NCBI GenBank assembly: GCA_903846015.1
Contig: CAIMZS010000122.1
Location: forward strand, 1-42,977
Reading direction: 5' to 3'
DNA length: 42,977 bases
Source: an uncultured Anaerolineae bacterium
Lineage (GTDB): Bacteria; Chloroflexota; Anaerolineae; Anaerolineales; Villigracilaceae
Position 1 is the first letter of the stretch. The number at the start of each line of letters is the position of its first letter. Of this stretch, positions 1 to 7,893 are shown piece after piece. Below the pieces are notes generated by a model, which was not told the origin of the DNA, ran no database searches, and worked only from the letters and a program-made list of their open reading frames with translations. Both the position numbers and the translations under genes were made by a program.

Positions 1-682
1 AGGGATCGATCGCAGCCTGGAAAGCAGAAAATGCTTGAGCGCCTTCAAAAAGCGTGCCATTGATCGTAAACGATGGGGTCGCCTTAACCCCAGCCTGGGT
101 ACCATCTACGCCATCTTGGGCAACCTTGGCAGCATATTTCCCACTATTAAAACAGTCATTGAAACTGGTCATATCCAGGCCAAGCTTTTGGGCAAATGCA
201 TCCAACCGCTTATCCGTAAATGCGCCCTGGTTTTCGCCAGCCTGATTTGCAAAAATTAGATCATGCATTTCCCAGAACTTCTCCTGGTCTCCGGCACAAT
301 AAGCTGCCTCGGCGGAGCGCCGAGATTCAGGACCTATAAATTCCCCAAATGAGCGATATTCAAAATAGACCTTGCCAGTGGTAATATATGCGTCGATCAG
401 TTGCTGTTCTGTATCGAGCGTGAATCTTCCGCAATAGGGGCATTGGAAATCGGAATATTCGATAATTTTTACAGGCGCGTTCGGATCTCCCATCCCATTG
501 AGACTGACCTGCGGGCGATTCATCAGCGGATGGTCAGCGACGGTACCTACTGGTTTAAGCGATGGTAAGATCAAAAGCAGTGCAATTGCCAGTGCGATAA
601 TTGTCACACCTGCAATGATCAAAATTCGTTGATTTCGTTCCTGGCGCGCATGTTTGTCGCGCATTTCCTGACGTTTACTCAT
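1..682 (-). CDS. Membrane-anchored DsbA/thioredoxin-fold disulfide oxidoreductase (partial)
   Basis: I translated this reading frame directly; it runs off the left edge, so the C-terminus is missing (227 residues visible). The N-terminus is basic (residues 1-19), followed by one hydrophobic segment (about 20-40), which looks like a signal anchor. The thioredoxin-fold part follows, with the active-site motif CPYC at residues 81-84 and a later cis-proline-type KATPSF motif. This is the usual pattern of DsbA_2/thioredoxin_4 proteins (BdbD-like) that introduce disulfides into exported proteins outside the membrane. The start ATG is at 682 with GGAG 6 bases upstream. It lies 153 bases downstream of the lipase gene, behind a weak hairpin, so it is probably a separate unit. 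Family assignment is confident; the substrates are unknown. Confidence 0.88.
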   Translation of the reverse strand, partial: MSKRQEMRDKHARQERNQRILIIAGVTIIALAIALLLILPSLKPVGTVADHPLMNRPQVSLNGMGDPNAPVKIIEYSDFQCPYCGRFTLDTEQQLIDAYITTGKVYFEYRSFGEFIGPESRRSAEAAYCAGDQEKFWEMHDLIFANQAGENQGAFTDKRLDAFAQKLGLDMTSFNDCFNSGKYAAKVAQDGVDGTQAGVKATPSFTINGTLFEGAQAFSAFQAAIDP

Positions 683-777
683 GTTTTCTCCATCCTTTTA
701 TAGACTAATTGTATAGGATTTTGCCATGTTCATTGGGTTTTGTCCAGTTAATACAGATAAGAATCACATTAACAGAT

Positions 778-806
778 AAAACCCCGGTATTGTTCGAAAA
801 CGGGGG
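778..806 (-). terminator. Possible weak intrinsic terminator after the lipase gene
   Basis: On the minus strand a 5-bp G/C stem (801-805 with 782-786) is followed by four T residues and an A. It lies 30 bases past the stop of the hydrolase gene and before the DsbA-like gene. The stem is short and the T run brief, so this is tentative. Confidence 0.35.
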
Positions 807-835
807 AGTATCGATGCAATATTAGGCTAAATAAT

Positions 836-1669
836 TTAGAGATTCTTGTCCAACCAGGAAACCATGGCCTGAATCACATCAGCTTTTTCCGGTTCGTTAT
901 GGATTTCATGATAGAACCCATCCCAAATTCGCAGGGTGACAATTTTGCCTGCCAGCCGGGCAAAATCTTGCGATGCCGGGGCTGAAGTGATCTTATCACT
1001 CGCGCCATGCATTAATAGCATGGGGATTTTCAATTCAGCTGCATGCTCCAAGGCCCAAAAACCGTTTGTGTAAATGCTGGTGTAAAGCCTGACAGAGATT
1101 TTGTCGTGAACCAGCGGGTCAGCGGCATATTTACTGACCACTTCTGGGTCGCGCGAGAGCGCTTTCTGATCTAGCGCACTGGAAAGCGAAAAGGAAGGTA
1201 CCAGGTTGTTGAGTAGCTTTGCTATCATGACCTGGGCTGCAGGTGGGGTAAAAGCCAGCTTTAACCATGGCCCGGTTGCAATAACACCTTTTATTGCTTG
1301 TGGTGATCTCAAAGCATAATTGATAACCTGGTTTCCCCCCATACTGTGCCCATAGAGAAAGACTGGCAACCCGGGGTATCGCTGACGCGCATCGGCTATG
1401 AAGTCAGTAATATCATCCATCAAACTCTCGTAACCAGGTGTGTATCCGCGTTGGCCCGCAGACTGCCCATGTCCTCGAAGATCAAATCCTTGCATGGCGT
1501 AATTTGCGTTCGCAAATGCTTCAGCTACATGGTGATAACGGTTGATGTGTTCACCGAGACCATGTACAAGCACTACCACTGCCTTGGGGTCACTGGGTTT
1601 CCAGTTACGGGCATACATTTGAATGCCATCTCGCGAATTCCATTTCCACTCAACAGTTTCCATAATCAT
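836..1669 (-). CDS. Alpha/beta hydrolase, monoacylglycerol lipase-like (Hydrolase_4)
   Basis: A 277-residue cytosolic alpha/beta hydrolase of the serine-aminopeptidase S33/monoacylglycerol lipase type. Visible motifs are the oxyanion-hole HGLGEH (about 36-41), the RGHG turn (65-68), the nucleophile elbow GHSMGG with Ser109, an acidic residue at Asp225 (HGASD) and the catalytic His254 (GFYHEIH). Family members split lysophospholipids or monoacylglycerols into fatty acid and glycerol compounds. The start ATG overlaps the stop of the upstream V4R gene as ATGA and carries an AAGGGA-type ribosome site, so translation is probably coupled to it. A lipase coupled to two V4R small-molecule-binding proteins suggests that the V4R proteins handle a lipid-like ligand, but that is inference. 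Confidence 0.88.
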   Translation of the reverse strand: MIMETVEWKWNSRDGIQMYARNWKPSDPKAVVVLVHGLGEHINRYHHVAEAFANANYAMQGFDLRGHGQSAGQRGYTPGYESLMDDITDFIADARQRYPGLPVFLYGHSMGGNQVINYALRSPQAIKGVIATGPWLKLAFTPPAAQVMIAKLLNNLVPSFSLSSALDQKALSRDPEVVSKYAADPLVHDKISVRLYTSIYTNGFWALEHAAELKIPMLLMHGASDKITSAPASQDFARLAGKIVTLRIWDGFYHEIHNEPEKADVIQAMVSWLDKNL

Positions 1670-2283
1670 TTCCCTTCCAGTTTGATTTTAAATTCACATT
1701 TGTTTTCGCCTGCTGCGCAGCAAGAAACTTCTTCGATATCGTGCTCATGGCCAGTAGCCCAAAATAAATTTTCTTGTATAAGGCCGATTGTTACAAAACA
1801 AACGCTCCCGGTTTCGCTCTTTTCCGATGCGGTCACTGCAGCATGATCTACCAGCATCAGGTCAAGATCCAGGGTATGTACACTGGCGCATGATTTCTTT
1901 TCACTCATAAGACGCGCCAAAAGCTCCAAAGCGGGTTTAGGTCGCATGGTAGGCGGTAATGTACGAATAAGTTGAGCTTGAGCCTTCTCGGGAATGGATG
2001 CAGATTCGAGCAACTGCGTCCATAACAAGCGACCCAGTCGGATCAACGTTCCTCGCGCGCCACGCCCATAATAAATGCGTATGGCTTTCTGAATATGTGC
2101 ATAGGTCTGTGCAGCAGAGCGGCTGGTGTATCCGGAAACAGCATGGAGATCTGCCAAATCTGCTGGTAAATCTGCTTTTTCTAATACGGTGATAATGGTA
2201 TCACTCCCTAACTCAGTACGAACAGTATTCAGGAATAAGCGAAAAAAACGTACTGGCAGCAAGGGACTATCTTGTTTGCTCAC
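1666..2283 (-). CDS. V4R-domain protein (first of a tandem pair, downstream copy)
   Basis: A 205-residue protein whose C-terminal half matches the V4R (4-vinyl reductase) fold: a TIGLIQE-LFWATG segment (about 165-177) followed by the Cys-rich end VSCCAAGENKCEF. V4R domains bind small hydrophobic molecules in regulators such as XylR/PoxR and occur in BchJ. The N-terminal half (about 10-125) is helical and resembles that of its neighbour, so the two are paralogues. The start is GTG, overlapping the upstream stop as GTGA, and the gene in turn overlaps the hydrolase gene by 4 bp. It lacks the extra CxxC seen in its partner. Ligand and role are not deducible; a sensor or carrier function is inferred. 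Confidence 0.8.
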   Translation of the reverse strand: MSKQDSPLLPVRFFRLFLNTVRTELGSDTIITVLEKADLPADLADLHAVSGYTSRSAAQTYAHIQKAIRIYYGRGARGTLIRLGRLLWTQLLESASIPEKAQAQLIRTLPPTMRPKPALELLARLMSEKKSCASVHTLDLDLMLVDHAAVTASEKSETGSVCFVTIGLIQENLFWATGHEHDIEEVSCCAAGENKCEFKIKLEGK

Positions 2284-2897
2284 TCTTTTGCGCCTCCGAT
2301 CTCAAACCGGCAATATTCATCCCCTTTCGCGCGGCAGTGGGTCTCGATTACTTCGTATTCCACCCCGGTTGCCCAGAGCACCGCTTCAGTCACTGTGCCA
2401 ATATAGAGATGACAAATTGGTTGCTCACTCTCACGTCCCCAACAAATTGTACAGGTACGTTCGATGTAAGCAATTGTGTTGTCTTTTTCTTCCATCCAGG
2501 CATCTACATCTGGGTTTGACTTTTTAAGCGCATCTGCCAATCCATTCAGGATGAATTTTATACGCTGTCTTTGGGGTAGGAATTTGATGGCCATGCCAGC
2601 AATTCCCAGCAAAGCGGCTTGTTCACGCACCCCGTATTGAAACGATGCTTTGCCAATCCTGCGCAGCATGCCCTTGGCAGCGCGCCCATAAAAGGCCTCG
2701 ATTGCCTGGTTCAAGCGGGCATAATCGGACGCTTTGATCGATGGTTGTATATCATTTGGAGGAAAGTTCCCAATAAATCGTTCAAGCCCGGCAGTACGCA
2801 AAACCGCGACCAGGCCATTGGTACCCATCACTTCTTCCGCAGAAACCAAGGCCTGGCGGACGATGCCATTTACAATTAAAGTGTCTGGACGAGGCAT
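2280..2897 (-). CDS. V4R-domain protein (second of the tandem pair, upstream copy)
   Basis: A 205-residue paralogue of the next gene. It has a clearer V4R signature: TCTICWGR with a CxxC pair, then ICHLYIGTVTEAVLWATG, then the terminal THCRAKGDEYCRFEI. The CxxC plus the later cysteines resemble the metal- or ligand-binding cysteines of typical V4R proteins. The N-terminal helical half contains a YGRAAKGMLRRIGKA segment that is also recognisable in the downstream copy. The start ATG at 2897 has GGAG 6 bases upstream. The upstream GNAT gene ends 9 bases away, so the two are probably cotranscribed. Whether it is a stand-alone sensor, a partner of the other V4R protein, or a ligand carrier cannot be told. 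Confidence 0.82.
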   Translation of the reverse strand: MPRPDTLIVNGIVRQALVSAEEVMGTNGLVAVLRTAGLERFIGNFPPNDIQPSIKASDYARLNQAIEAFYGRAAKGMLRRIGKASFQYGVREQAALLGIAGMAIKFLPQRQRIKFILNGLADALKKSNPDVDAWMEEKDNTIAYIERTCTICWGRESEQPICHLYIGTVTEAVLWATGVEYEVIETHCRAKGDEYCRFEIGGAKE

Positions 2898-2906
2898 ATT
2901 TTGCTC

Positions 2907-3755
2907 CTACAATGGGTAATTAAAGACGGTGTAACGCTCACCAGTGAATTCAAAACCTATTTTTTGATATAACGCAAGTGAAGTAAGATTATCATTTTGA
3001 GTATTGACCGTTAGTCGATAACCGCCGACCCGACGAGTCTGGTTAAGTAGATCTTGTACCAGTAAATAACCAATACCGCGTCCTTGATAGCGTGGTGTAA
3101 CCGCCAGGCGTGCCAGGTGGGTTCCAAATGAATTGCGCGTGCTTATCTGGTAGCCAACTATCTCGCCATCTACCAGGGCTACAGTAGCAAAACCCGCTTG
3201 CGAAAAACCGGAACGCAGAGCCGGAAGGGAATTCCGCCAAATTGGGGCAAATCCGGCCCAATCGACAGCTTTGACGTAAGGTAGGTCGCCTTCGGTCATG
3301 GCGCGGAAGGTGATATCAGGCGCGATATACCGCTGCGGAAATTGTGCAGAATTATGTTGGAGCACGACAATTTGCTGGTTGCTTTCAAAACCGCTTTCCG
3401 TTAATAGCGTGCTAAACCAATCGGCAGTAGTGATGGCGGCTGCCAGAAGTCCTTGACCACGTAGGGATGATTTAGCATTCTCCCATAAAATGTGCCATGC
3501 CTCAGCCAATGGCATAGAAGAAGCATGCGTAAATAAACGCACCCAGGAAACACCCTCAGGGTCTGGTGGGCAGGCTAATGCAGCTGTGACGACGCCGAAT
3601 TGATCCAATACCCAATATTCTGGCGCACCAAGCCATTCCAGCGCCCCTCGCCAATCCAGGTGGCGGTGTACGTGCGGCTCAAAGTACATCAAGTTCGCAA
3701 TTTGAGTATGATCAGATTGATTTGCAGAACGGGCTAATAATTGTGCGTTGATCAT
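2907..3755 (-). CDS. GNAT-family N-acetyltransferase (two-domain)
   Basis: A 282-residue acyltransferase. The C-terminal GNAT domain (about 148-282) has the acetyl-CoA motif A as LARLAVTPRYQGRGIG (Q/RxxGxG/A form) and a late ALYQKIGFEFTGERY segment. The N-terminal ~140 residues look like a degenerate GNAT half without the pyrophosphate-binding loop. This organisation is common in tandem GNAT proteins. The start ATG overlaps the stop of the upstream TPR gene as ATGA. The acetylated substrate is unknown. Confidence 0.82.
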   Translation of the reverse strand: MINAQLLARSANQSDHTQIANLMYFEPHVHRHLDWRGALEWLGAPEYWVLDQFGVVTAALACPPDPEGVSWVRLFTHASSMPLAEAWHILWENAKSSLRGQGLLAAAITTADWFSTLLTESGFESNQQIVVLQHNSAQFPQRYIAPDITFRAMTEGDLPYVKAVDWAGFAPIWRNSLPALRSGFSQAGFATVALVDGEIVGYQISTRNSFGTHLARLAVTPRYQGRGIGYLLVQDLLNQTRRVGGYRLTVNTQNDNLTSLALYQKIGFEFTGERYTVFNYPL

Positions 3756-4276
3756 TTCAGAAACCGTAATAGGAGTTGGAGAATTCTTTGTTTGAATGTC
3801 GGATTCTTAACCGCTGCCATGCCAATTTTCATGGAAAGCATTGCATTCATAATCTTCCCCTGTCGCAATTGGATTCCAGCCAGGGCTTGCATGACACTGG
3901 CCCTCAACTGGTATTCTCCTGTTTTTTCCAAAGCCGCAGCTGCCAACTGGTAACTTTGAACAGCAGCATCCATTTTGCCCATGGCAGCAAGCGCAGATGC
4001 TTCATTACCGTAGGCCATACCTTCCCGGCGAAAATCACCAGCTTCAGCGAATACCTGGGCAGTGTTGTGAGCCGAATTGTAAGAACCATGAGCATCGCCA
4101 GCCTGCAATAAGGCTACGCTCTGGTTGTTTTGCATTTCAGCTGCATCAAGAGTGTTTCCTTGCGCCTGCAATGCCGAGGCAGCTTCACCGAAAAGGCCTG
4201 CTGCACTTTCGAAATTGCCATCCTGGTAAAATTGTAGAGCATTTTGAGCTAGGGTTTTAAAATCCGTAGCGGACAT
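3752..4276 (-). CDS. TPR-repeat protein
   Basis: A helical-repeat protein of about 174 residues with at least three TPR-like units (for example ALQFYQDGNFESAAGLFGEA, then GNEASALAAMGKMDAAVQSY, then AGIQLRQGKIMNAMLS). TPR proteins serve as protein-binding scaffolds. I prefer the ATG at 4276 over the one at 4288 because GAGG lies at a suitable distance only for the former. The end overlaps the GNAT start by 4 bp, so the two are likely translated together. The partner protein is unknown. Confidence 0.75.
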   Translation of the reverse strand: MSATDFKTLAQNALQFYQDGNFESAAGLFGEAASALQAQGNTLDAAEMQNNQSVALLQAGDAHGSYNSAHNTAQVFAEAGDFRREGMAYGNEASALAAMGKMDAAVQSYQLAAAALEKTGEYQLRASVMQALAGIQLRQGKIMNAMLSMKIGMAAVKNPTFKQRILQLLLRFLK

Positions 4277-4295
4277 GCGCACCCTCATGAGATGG

Positions 4296-4325
4296 TAATG
4301 CGGGTGTGGAAGGACACCCGCGTTA
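4296..4325. repeat. 12-bp inverted repeat between the HTH and TPR genes
   Basis: Two 12-base arms (4296-4307 and 4314-4325) around a 6-base loop pair at 11 positions, plus one that is a U-G wobble if read rightward. No T run follows on either strand. It lies just past the stop of the HTH regulator and before the TPR start, so it could be an mRNA hairpin, an attenuator or an operator. Confidence 0.6.
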
Positions 4326-4337
4326 CCGTATCGATTG

Positions 4338-5015
4338 TTATAGCGTAATTTCCAACAAACCTTCTGCCACTGCGCGAAGTTTTGCAGTGGAAAGCTGGCT
4401 TAAGTTGCGCGCGAGTTCTAAATAGGGTCGGTTGACTGGCATACATACGAAAGCGCGTAGTTCGGCAGATAAATTCAAGAATTCCTGAATGGCAGCCTGG
4501 TCATTCATCCATTTGCCTACCGGGCCGTTTTGGTCAAAGAATGATTCTACTCGTCCACCAATCACGGTCAGAATAGCTTCTAATTCAGGCAGTGGAATCG
4601 GATGCTCCCCTAACTCATAATCTTTCAATCGCCCTTGTGAAATCCCTGTCTCAAGTGAAAGGCTTTTTAAAGAAACGCTGGTTTGCAAGCGTTTCTGACG
4701 CAATAATGCGCCAATGATGCGATGCCGAAGAGTTGCCAGCTGGCTTAGGTCGATCGGATCGGTTCGGGCGGAATTGTCAGACAGTGCAGCGCCGCTCCAA
4801 AAATGTTGTATTGGCAGGTCTAGATAATAGGCCAATACCTCCAGCTCCGGTAGAGATGGCGATTTTCGCCCTTCCTCGTAGGCCTGCAAAAATGCCGGAG
4901 AAATGCCAATAGCCCTGGCCATTTCAGTGACATTTTTGCGCGCCGACATGCGGGCATCGCGGATCAATACTCCAAGCTTGCGGGTACGTAAGGAAATCTG
5001 GGCTTGCAAGGTCAT
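4338..5015 (-). CDS. Transcriptional regulator with two XRE-type helix-turn-helix domains
   Basis: A 225-residue protein with two Cro/C1-type HTH domains in tandem. The first (about residues 14-66) contains MARAIGISPAFLQAYEEGRKSPSLPELE, and the second (about 95-150) contains LSLETGISQGRLKDYELGEHPIPLPELE. The rest is a helical C-terminal region with no recognised ligand domain. Two HTHs in one chain suggest that one monomer could contact a whole operator, or that one domain is structural. It heads the TPR-GNAT-V4R-V4R-lipase run and could regulate it. A TATAAT sequence lies 58-63 bases upstream of the start. Confidence 0.85.
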   Translation of the reverse strand: MTLQAQISLRTRKLGVLIRDARMSARKNVTEMARAIGISPAFLQAYEEGRKSPSLPELEVLAYYLDLPIQHFWSGAALSDNSARTDPIDLSQLATLRHRIIGALLRQKRLQTSVSLKSLSLETGISQGRLKDYELGEHPIPLPELEAILTVIGGRVESFFDQNGPVGKWMNDQAAIQEFLNLSAELRAFVCMPVNRPYLELARNLSQLSTAKLRAVAEGLLEITL

Positions 5016-5072
5016 AATTGTTTTCCAGTGAGATCAGGCTGAAACCAGCCGCGACAGATGGAATTTTTTATC

Positions 5073-5078
5073 ATTATA
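5073..5078 (-). promoter_or_regulatory. Candidate -10 box for the HTH regulator unit
   Basis: A perfect TATAAT on the minus strand lies in the 73-base gap between cpaF and the HTH regulator. No good -35 hexamer is seen at 16-18 bases upstream, and any -35 would fall inside the end of cpaF. Supported only by the -10 match and position. Confidence 0.35.
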
Positions 5079-5088
5079 CACGACAACA

Positions 5089-6393
5089 CTAACGCCGTCT
5101 GAGCATATCGCTCATGTTGGCGCCAAATACTTCAGGGGGTAGCTTGAATCCAGCAGCTTCCAGGCGCGGGGTAAAGAGAGGACGAATGCCGGTAGGTTTT
5201 AGCTGCCCAATGATTTTGCCATCTGGGGTCAGACCGGTTTGCTCAAAGCGAAATATATCGGTCAAGACAATCGTGTCGCCTTCCATCCCCGCCACTTCTG
5301 TAATCGCTATGACTTTGCGGGAACCATCTTTGAGACGCGTTTGCTGTACGATTAAATCAATCGCAGAAGAAACCTGTTGCCGAATAACTTTGATGGGCAA
5401 ATCCATGCCCGCCATGAGAACCATGGTTTCAGTGCGAGAGAGGGCATCTCGTGGTGTATTGGCATGCAGGGTAGTTAATGAGCCATCATGTCCGGTGTTC
5501 ATGGCCTGGAGCATATCCAGAGTTTCGCCCCCGCGGCACTCGCCAACCACAATACGATCTGGTCGCATCCGCAGTGAATTACGAACCAGATCGCGAATTG
5601 TAACCTGTCCTTTACCTTCGATATCGGCGGCTTTTGTCTCCAGGCGGACAACATGCTCTTGCTGAAGTTGTAGCTCAGCAGCATCCTCAATGGTAATGAT
5701 TCGCTCAGTTTCCGGTATAAGGCTCGAAAGAACATTGAGCAAGGTGGTTTTACCAGAGCCTGTTCCACCTGAAATAATAATGTTCAGGCGGCTTATCACG
5801 CAGGCTCTCAAGAATTCAGACATGGAAGCAGAGATTGATCCAAATTCAACCAGCTGTTGCATGCTTAATTTATCTTTTCGAAACTTCCTGATTGTGATGG
5901 ACGCGCCATCAATGGCAACCGGCGGCACAACCGCATTGACTCGGGACCCATCCGGTAGGCGTGCGTCCACGGTAGGAGAATCTGCATCCACTCGGCGACC
6001 CAGGGGCAGGATAATTCGATCAATGATCCGCAATACCTGGTCATTATCCTCGAAGGTGACGCCAGATTTTACTAACTTGCCTTTTCTCTCTACATACACC
6101 TTCTTGGGACCATTAACCATCACTTCATCCACATCTTTATCATCAAGGAGTGGTTGAATCGGGCCATAGCCCAAGACTTCATTTCTTACTTCCTGGTTTA
6201 TTTGTTGGCGTATCGAATCGGGAATATTCGAGGGCAAGCGAGAAAAAATATCAGCCATGTTTTTCTGTACGAATGCTTCACGGTTGGCATAGGGGGGATT
6301 TTCGCTCTCCAGCGCACGATTTAGGTTTTCAATGATGAAATGCTTAAGCCTCAATAGATCGGCAGATGTCATTCCTGGTGATGAGAGTGTCAT
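5089..6393 (-). CDS. cpaF: CpaF/TadA-type secretion ATPase
   Basis: A 434-residue P-loop ATPase of the VirB11/TadA family that powers Tad/Flp pilus assembly or related secretion at the inner membrane face. The N-terminal domain (to about residue 175) includes LGYGPIQPLLDDKDVDEVMVNG. The Walker A loop is GGTGSGKTT at 209-217, the Asp box is around TIEDAAEL (234-241), the Walker B region RIVVGECRGGE is at 280-290 and the His box (TTLHANTPRDAL) is near 307-318. Length and order are typical. The start overlaps the stop of the small upstream gene by 4 bp. No TadB, TadC, TadV, pilin or secretin gene is in the window, so the rest of the machine is elsewhere or absent. Confidence 0.93.
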   Translation of the reverse strand: MTLSSPGMTSADLLRLKHFIIENLNRALESENPPYANREAFVQKNMADIFSRLPSNIPDSIRQQINQEVRNEVLGYGPIQPLLDDKDVDEVMVNGPKKVYVERKGKLVKSGVTFEDNDQVLRIIDRIILPLGRRVDADSPTVDARLPDGSRVNAVVPPVAIDGASITIRKFRKDKLSMQQLVEFGSISASMSEFLRACVISRLNIIISGGTGSGKTTLLNVLSSLIPETERIITIEDAAELQLQQEHVVRLETKAADIEGKGQVTIRDLVRNSLRMRPDRIVVGECRGGETLDMLQAMNTGHDGSLTTLHANTPRDALSRTETMVLMAGMDLPIKVIRQQVSSAIDLIVQQTRLKDGSRKVIAITEVAGMEGDTIVLTDIFRFEQTGLTPDGKIIGQLKPTGIRPLFTPRLEAAGFKLPPEVFGANMSDMLRRR

Positions 6394-6692
6394 TTTCTGT
6401 CTCCGGAATGGGTGGTTTCATCACCAGGAATCACCCAAACGATCTGGGAACGCGAAATCGACATAAAATTGGTTTCATAGAGCACAGAATTGTCGGCAGG
6501 GTTGAAGACTCGTGCATTGGTTACAGCCAGAAAAGGTTCATGGGTATCCAACTCATCCTTCACACGGCCGTCAATCCTGACGTGAACAGAACCTTCGATA
6601 CGGTGTGAAACCGTTTGGATAATTGCGGGAACAGCCGATTTGGAGATGATGTCGGTGAAGTATTTCCCTTTTTCGTTGAATTCCAGGCTCAT
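6390..6692 (-). CDS. Conserved-looking small protein of unknown function between cpaE and cpaF
   Basis: A 100-residue soluble protein without signal peptide or membrane segment. It is predicted to be largely beta-strand: VSHRIEGSVHVRIDGRVKDEL, then PFLAVTNARVF, then SVLYETNFMSISRSQIVWVIP. I do not recognise a named function; the pattern may belong to a domain of unknown function found in Chloroflexota (DUF6812-like, from memory and unverified). A strong GGGAGAAGG ribosome site precedes the ATG, and the stop overlaps the cpaF start as ATGA. Tight coupling to cpaF points to a dedicated accessory or regulator of the ATPase. Confidence 0.7.
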   Translation of the reverse strand: MSLEFNEKGKYFTDIISKSAVPAIIQTVSHRIEGSVHVRIDGRVKDELDTHEPFLAVTNARVFNPADNSVLYETNFMSISRSQIVWVIPGDETTHSGDRK

Positions 6693-6704
6693 GATCCTTC
6701 TCCC

Positions 6705-7883
6705 TTATACGCGATTTCGGCGCGCAGTTTCTAAAATCTCCCGCGATGTTTGGTCAATCATCATTGCGGCAGTGTCATTGGGTAGTTTAACCTTGATAGG
6801 TAGATGCTGGTTATTGGCCAACGAGAATGTTCCACCTAGATAGGGTGTGGTTGCTCGAATTTCCATCCCCAAGATTTGTTCGGCATCGCTCTTGCTTAGA
6901 CCTTCCAAACCCATTGAACGGTTGAGCAGTAAGTAAACATGTTGTGGCTTTATACCATTTCTCTGTAAGTATTGCCAGGTAATGTGAGTCAGGTTGACTG
7001 TGGTAGGGTCGGTGCCGGTGATAATGACCACAACGTCAGCTTCTTGGATAATAGCCAGGTTCGGGTTTGAAAGGGAACGACCCAGATCAATGCACGTCAG
7101 GTCAAATGCATCCCGAAAGGTTCGGGTAAATGTTGCGAAGAGTGCCAGATCCAGTGAGTTTGCCGTTTCGGGGTCTGGAGATCCGGCCAGGAAACGAAAA
7201 CGCCAGTTTTCAAGTGGTGTAAGAATGTGATGCAAGAATTCACTGTTCAGATCATCTAACGAACGGGATGTTGCACTCAAAATGCCAAAATCCCCATTGT
7301 AGCCCACAATAGATGCAATTGAACCGATAGGCAGCACCAGGTCCAGGACAGCCACTTCCAATTCTGGGTTGGATGCGGCTATGTTCTGGGCAATATTCGC
7401 GCACATGGAGGAAGTACCCAGTCCACCTTTGGCACTCAAGAACACTGCCAGCATCCCGTTTGAGCGCTGTTTTCTCGCTCCCCCAACCCGGGCATCATTT
7501 GGTTGCGTCAAGGTTGGGTTGGATAGCAGCGCCAGCAGTTTTTCAATCGAATCCTGCGTTTTTACAAAGAACTCGTTGCACCCGGCTGCCAGCACACTGC
7601 TCATATTCTCGGCATTCGAAACTAACGAAAGAGCAATACAAATCGTTGTAGCGGTGCGTTTATCAGCGCGCAGTTTTTTCACAAGCTCAATAGCTGACAG
7701 GTCAGACAGACTGGTATCTATAATGATGACTTCCGGTCTGTCGCGCAGTGCACTGATGAAGCCTTCTTTTCCGGAAGACACAGCCAGAACAGAATATTTT
7801 TGACTGGAGAGCAAAGATGTCAGAAAATTGCGGCTGCGCGAGTCTTCCTCAATGAGTAAGATCGACAATGGCGAATTATTCAC
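6705..7883 (-). CDS. cpaE: CpaE-like protein: receiver domain fused to a MinD/ParA-type ATPase
   Basis: A 392-residue two-domain protein. Residues 1-120 form a response-regulator receiver with acidic residues near 12-14, the phospho-acceptor Asp56 (VIIIDTSLSD) and Lys108. Residues about 143-392 form a MinD/ParA-like domain with the deviant P-loop AKGGLGTSS (151-159) and a DLGRSLSNPNLAIIQEADVVV segment. The signature lysine (KGG) is present but the second P-loop lysine is replaced by Thr, as in many CpaE/TadZ proteins. These proteins position Tad pilus machinery at a cell site. The start is GTG, with AAAGG overlapping the stop of the upstream regulator gene. With cpaF and the small gene it forms a localisation-plus-motor set. 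Confidence 0.87.
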   Translation of the reverse strand: MNNSPLSILLIEEDSRSRNFLTSLLSSQKYSVLAVSSGKEGFISALRDRPEVIIIDTSLSDLSAIELVKKLRADKRTATTICIALSLVSNAENMSSVLAAGCNEFFVKTQDSIEKLLALLSNPTLTQPNDARVGGARKQRSNGMLAVFLSAKGGLGTSSMCANIAQNIAASNPELEVAVLDLVLPIGSIASIVGYNGDFGILSATSRSLDDLNSEFLHHILTPLENWRFRFLAGSPDPETANSLDLALFATFTRTFRDAFDLTCIDLGRSLSNPNLAIIQEADVVVIITGTDPTTVNLTHITWQYLQRNGIKPQHVYLLLNRSMGLEGLSKSDAEQILGMEIRATTPYLGGTFSLANNQHLPIKVKLPNDTAAMMIDQTSREILETARRNRV

Positions 7884-7893
7884 TGATCAACCT

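Noticed and set aside
3752-5015. XRE regulator plus GNAT as a toxin-antitoxin pair
   Set aside because: A TPR gene separates them, the GNAT is a two-domain type of 282 residues, and the regulator has two HTH domains; this does not match TacAT-like systems.
5114-5665. Long plus-strand open frame opposite cpaF (183 codons), and similar ones such as 40041-40640 opposite the YbhN-like gene
   Set aside because: They are antisense shadows of clear protein-coding genes, with no domain pattern, no ribosome site and Arg/Ser-rich content typical of reversed codons.
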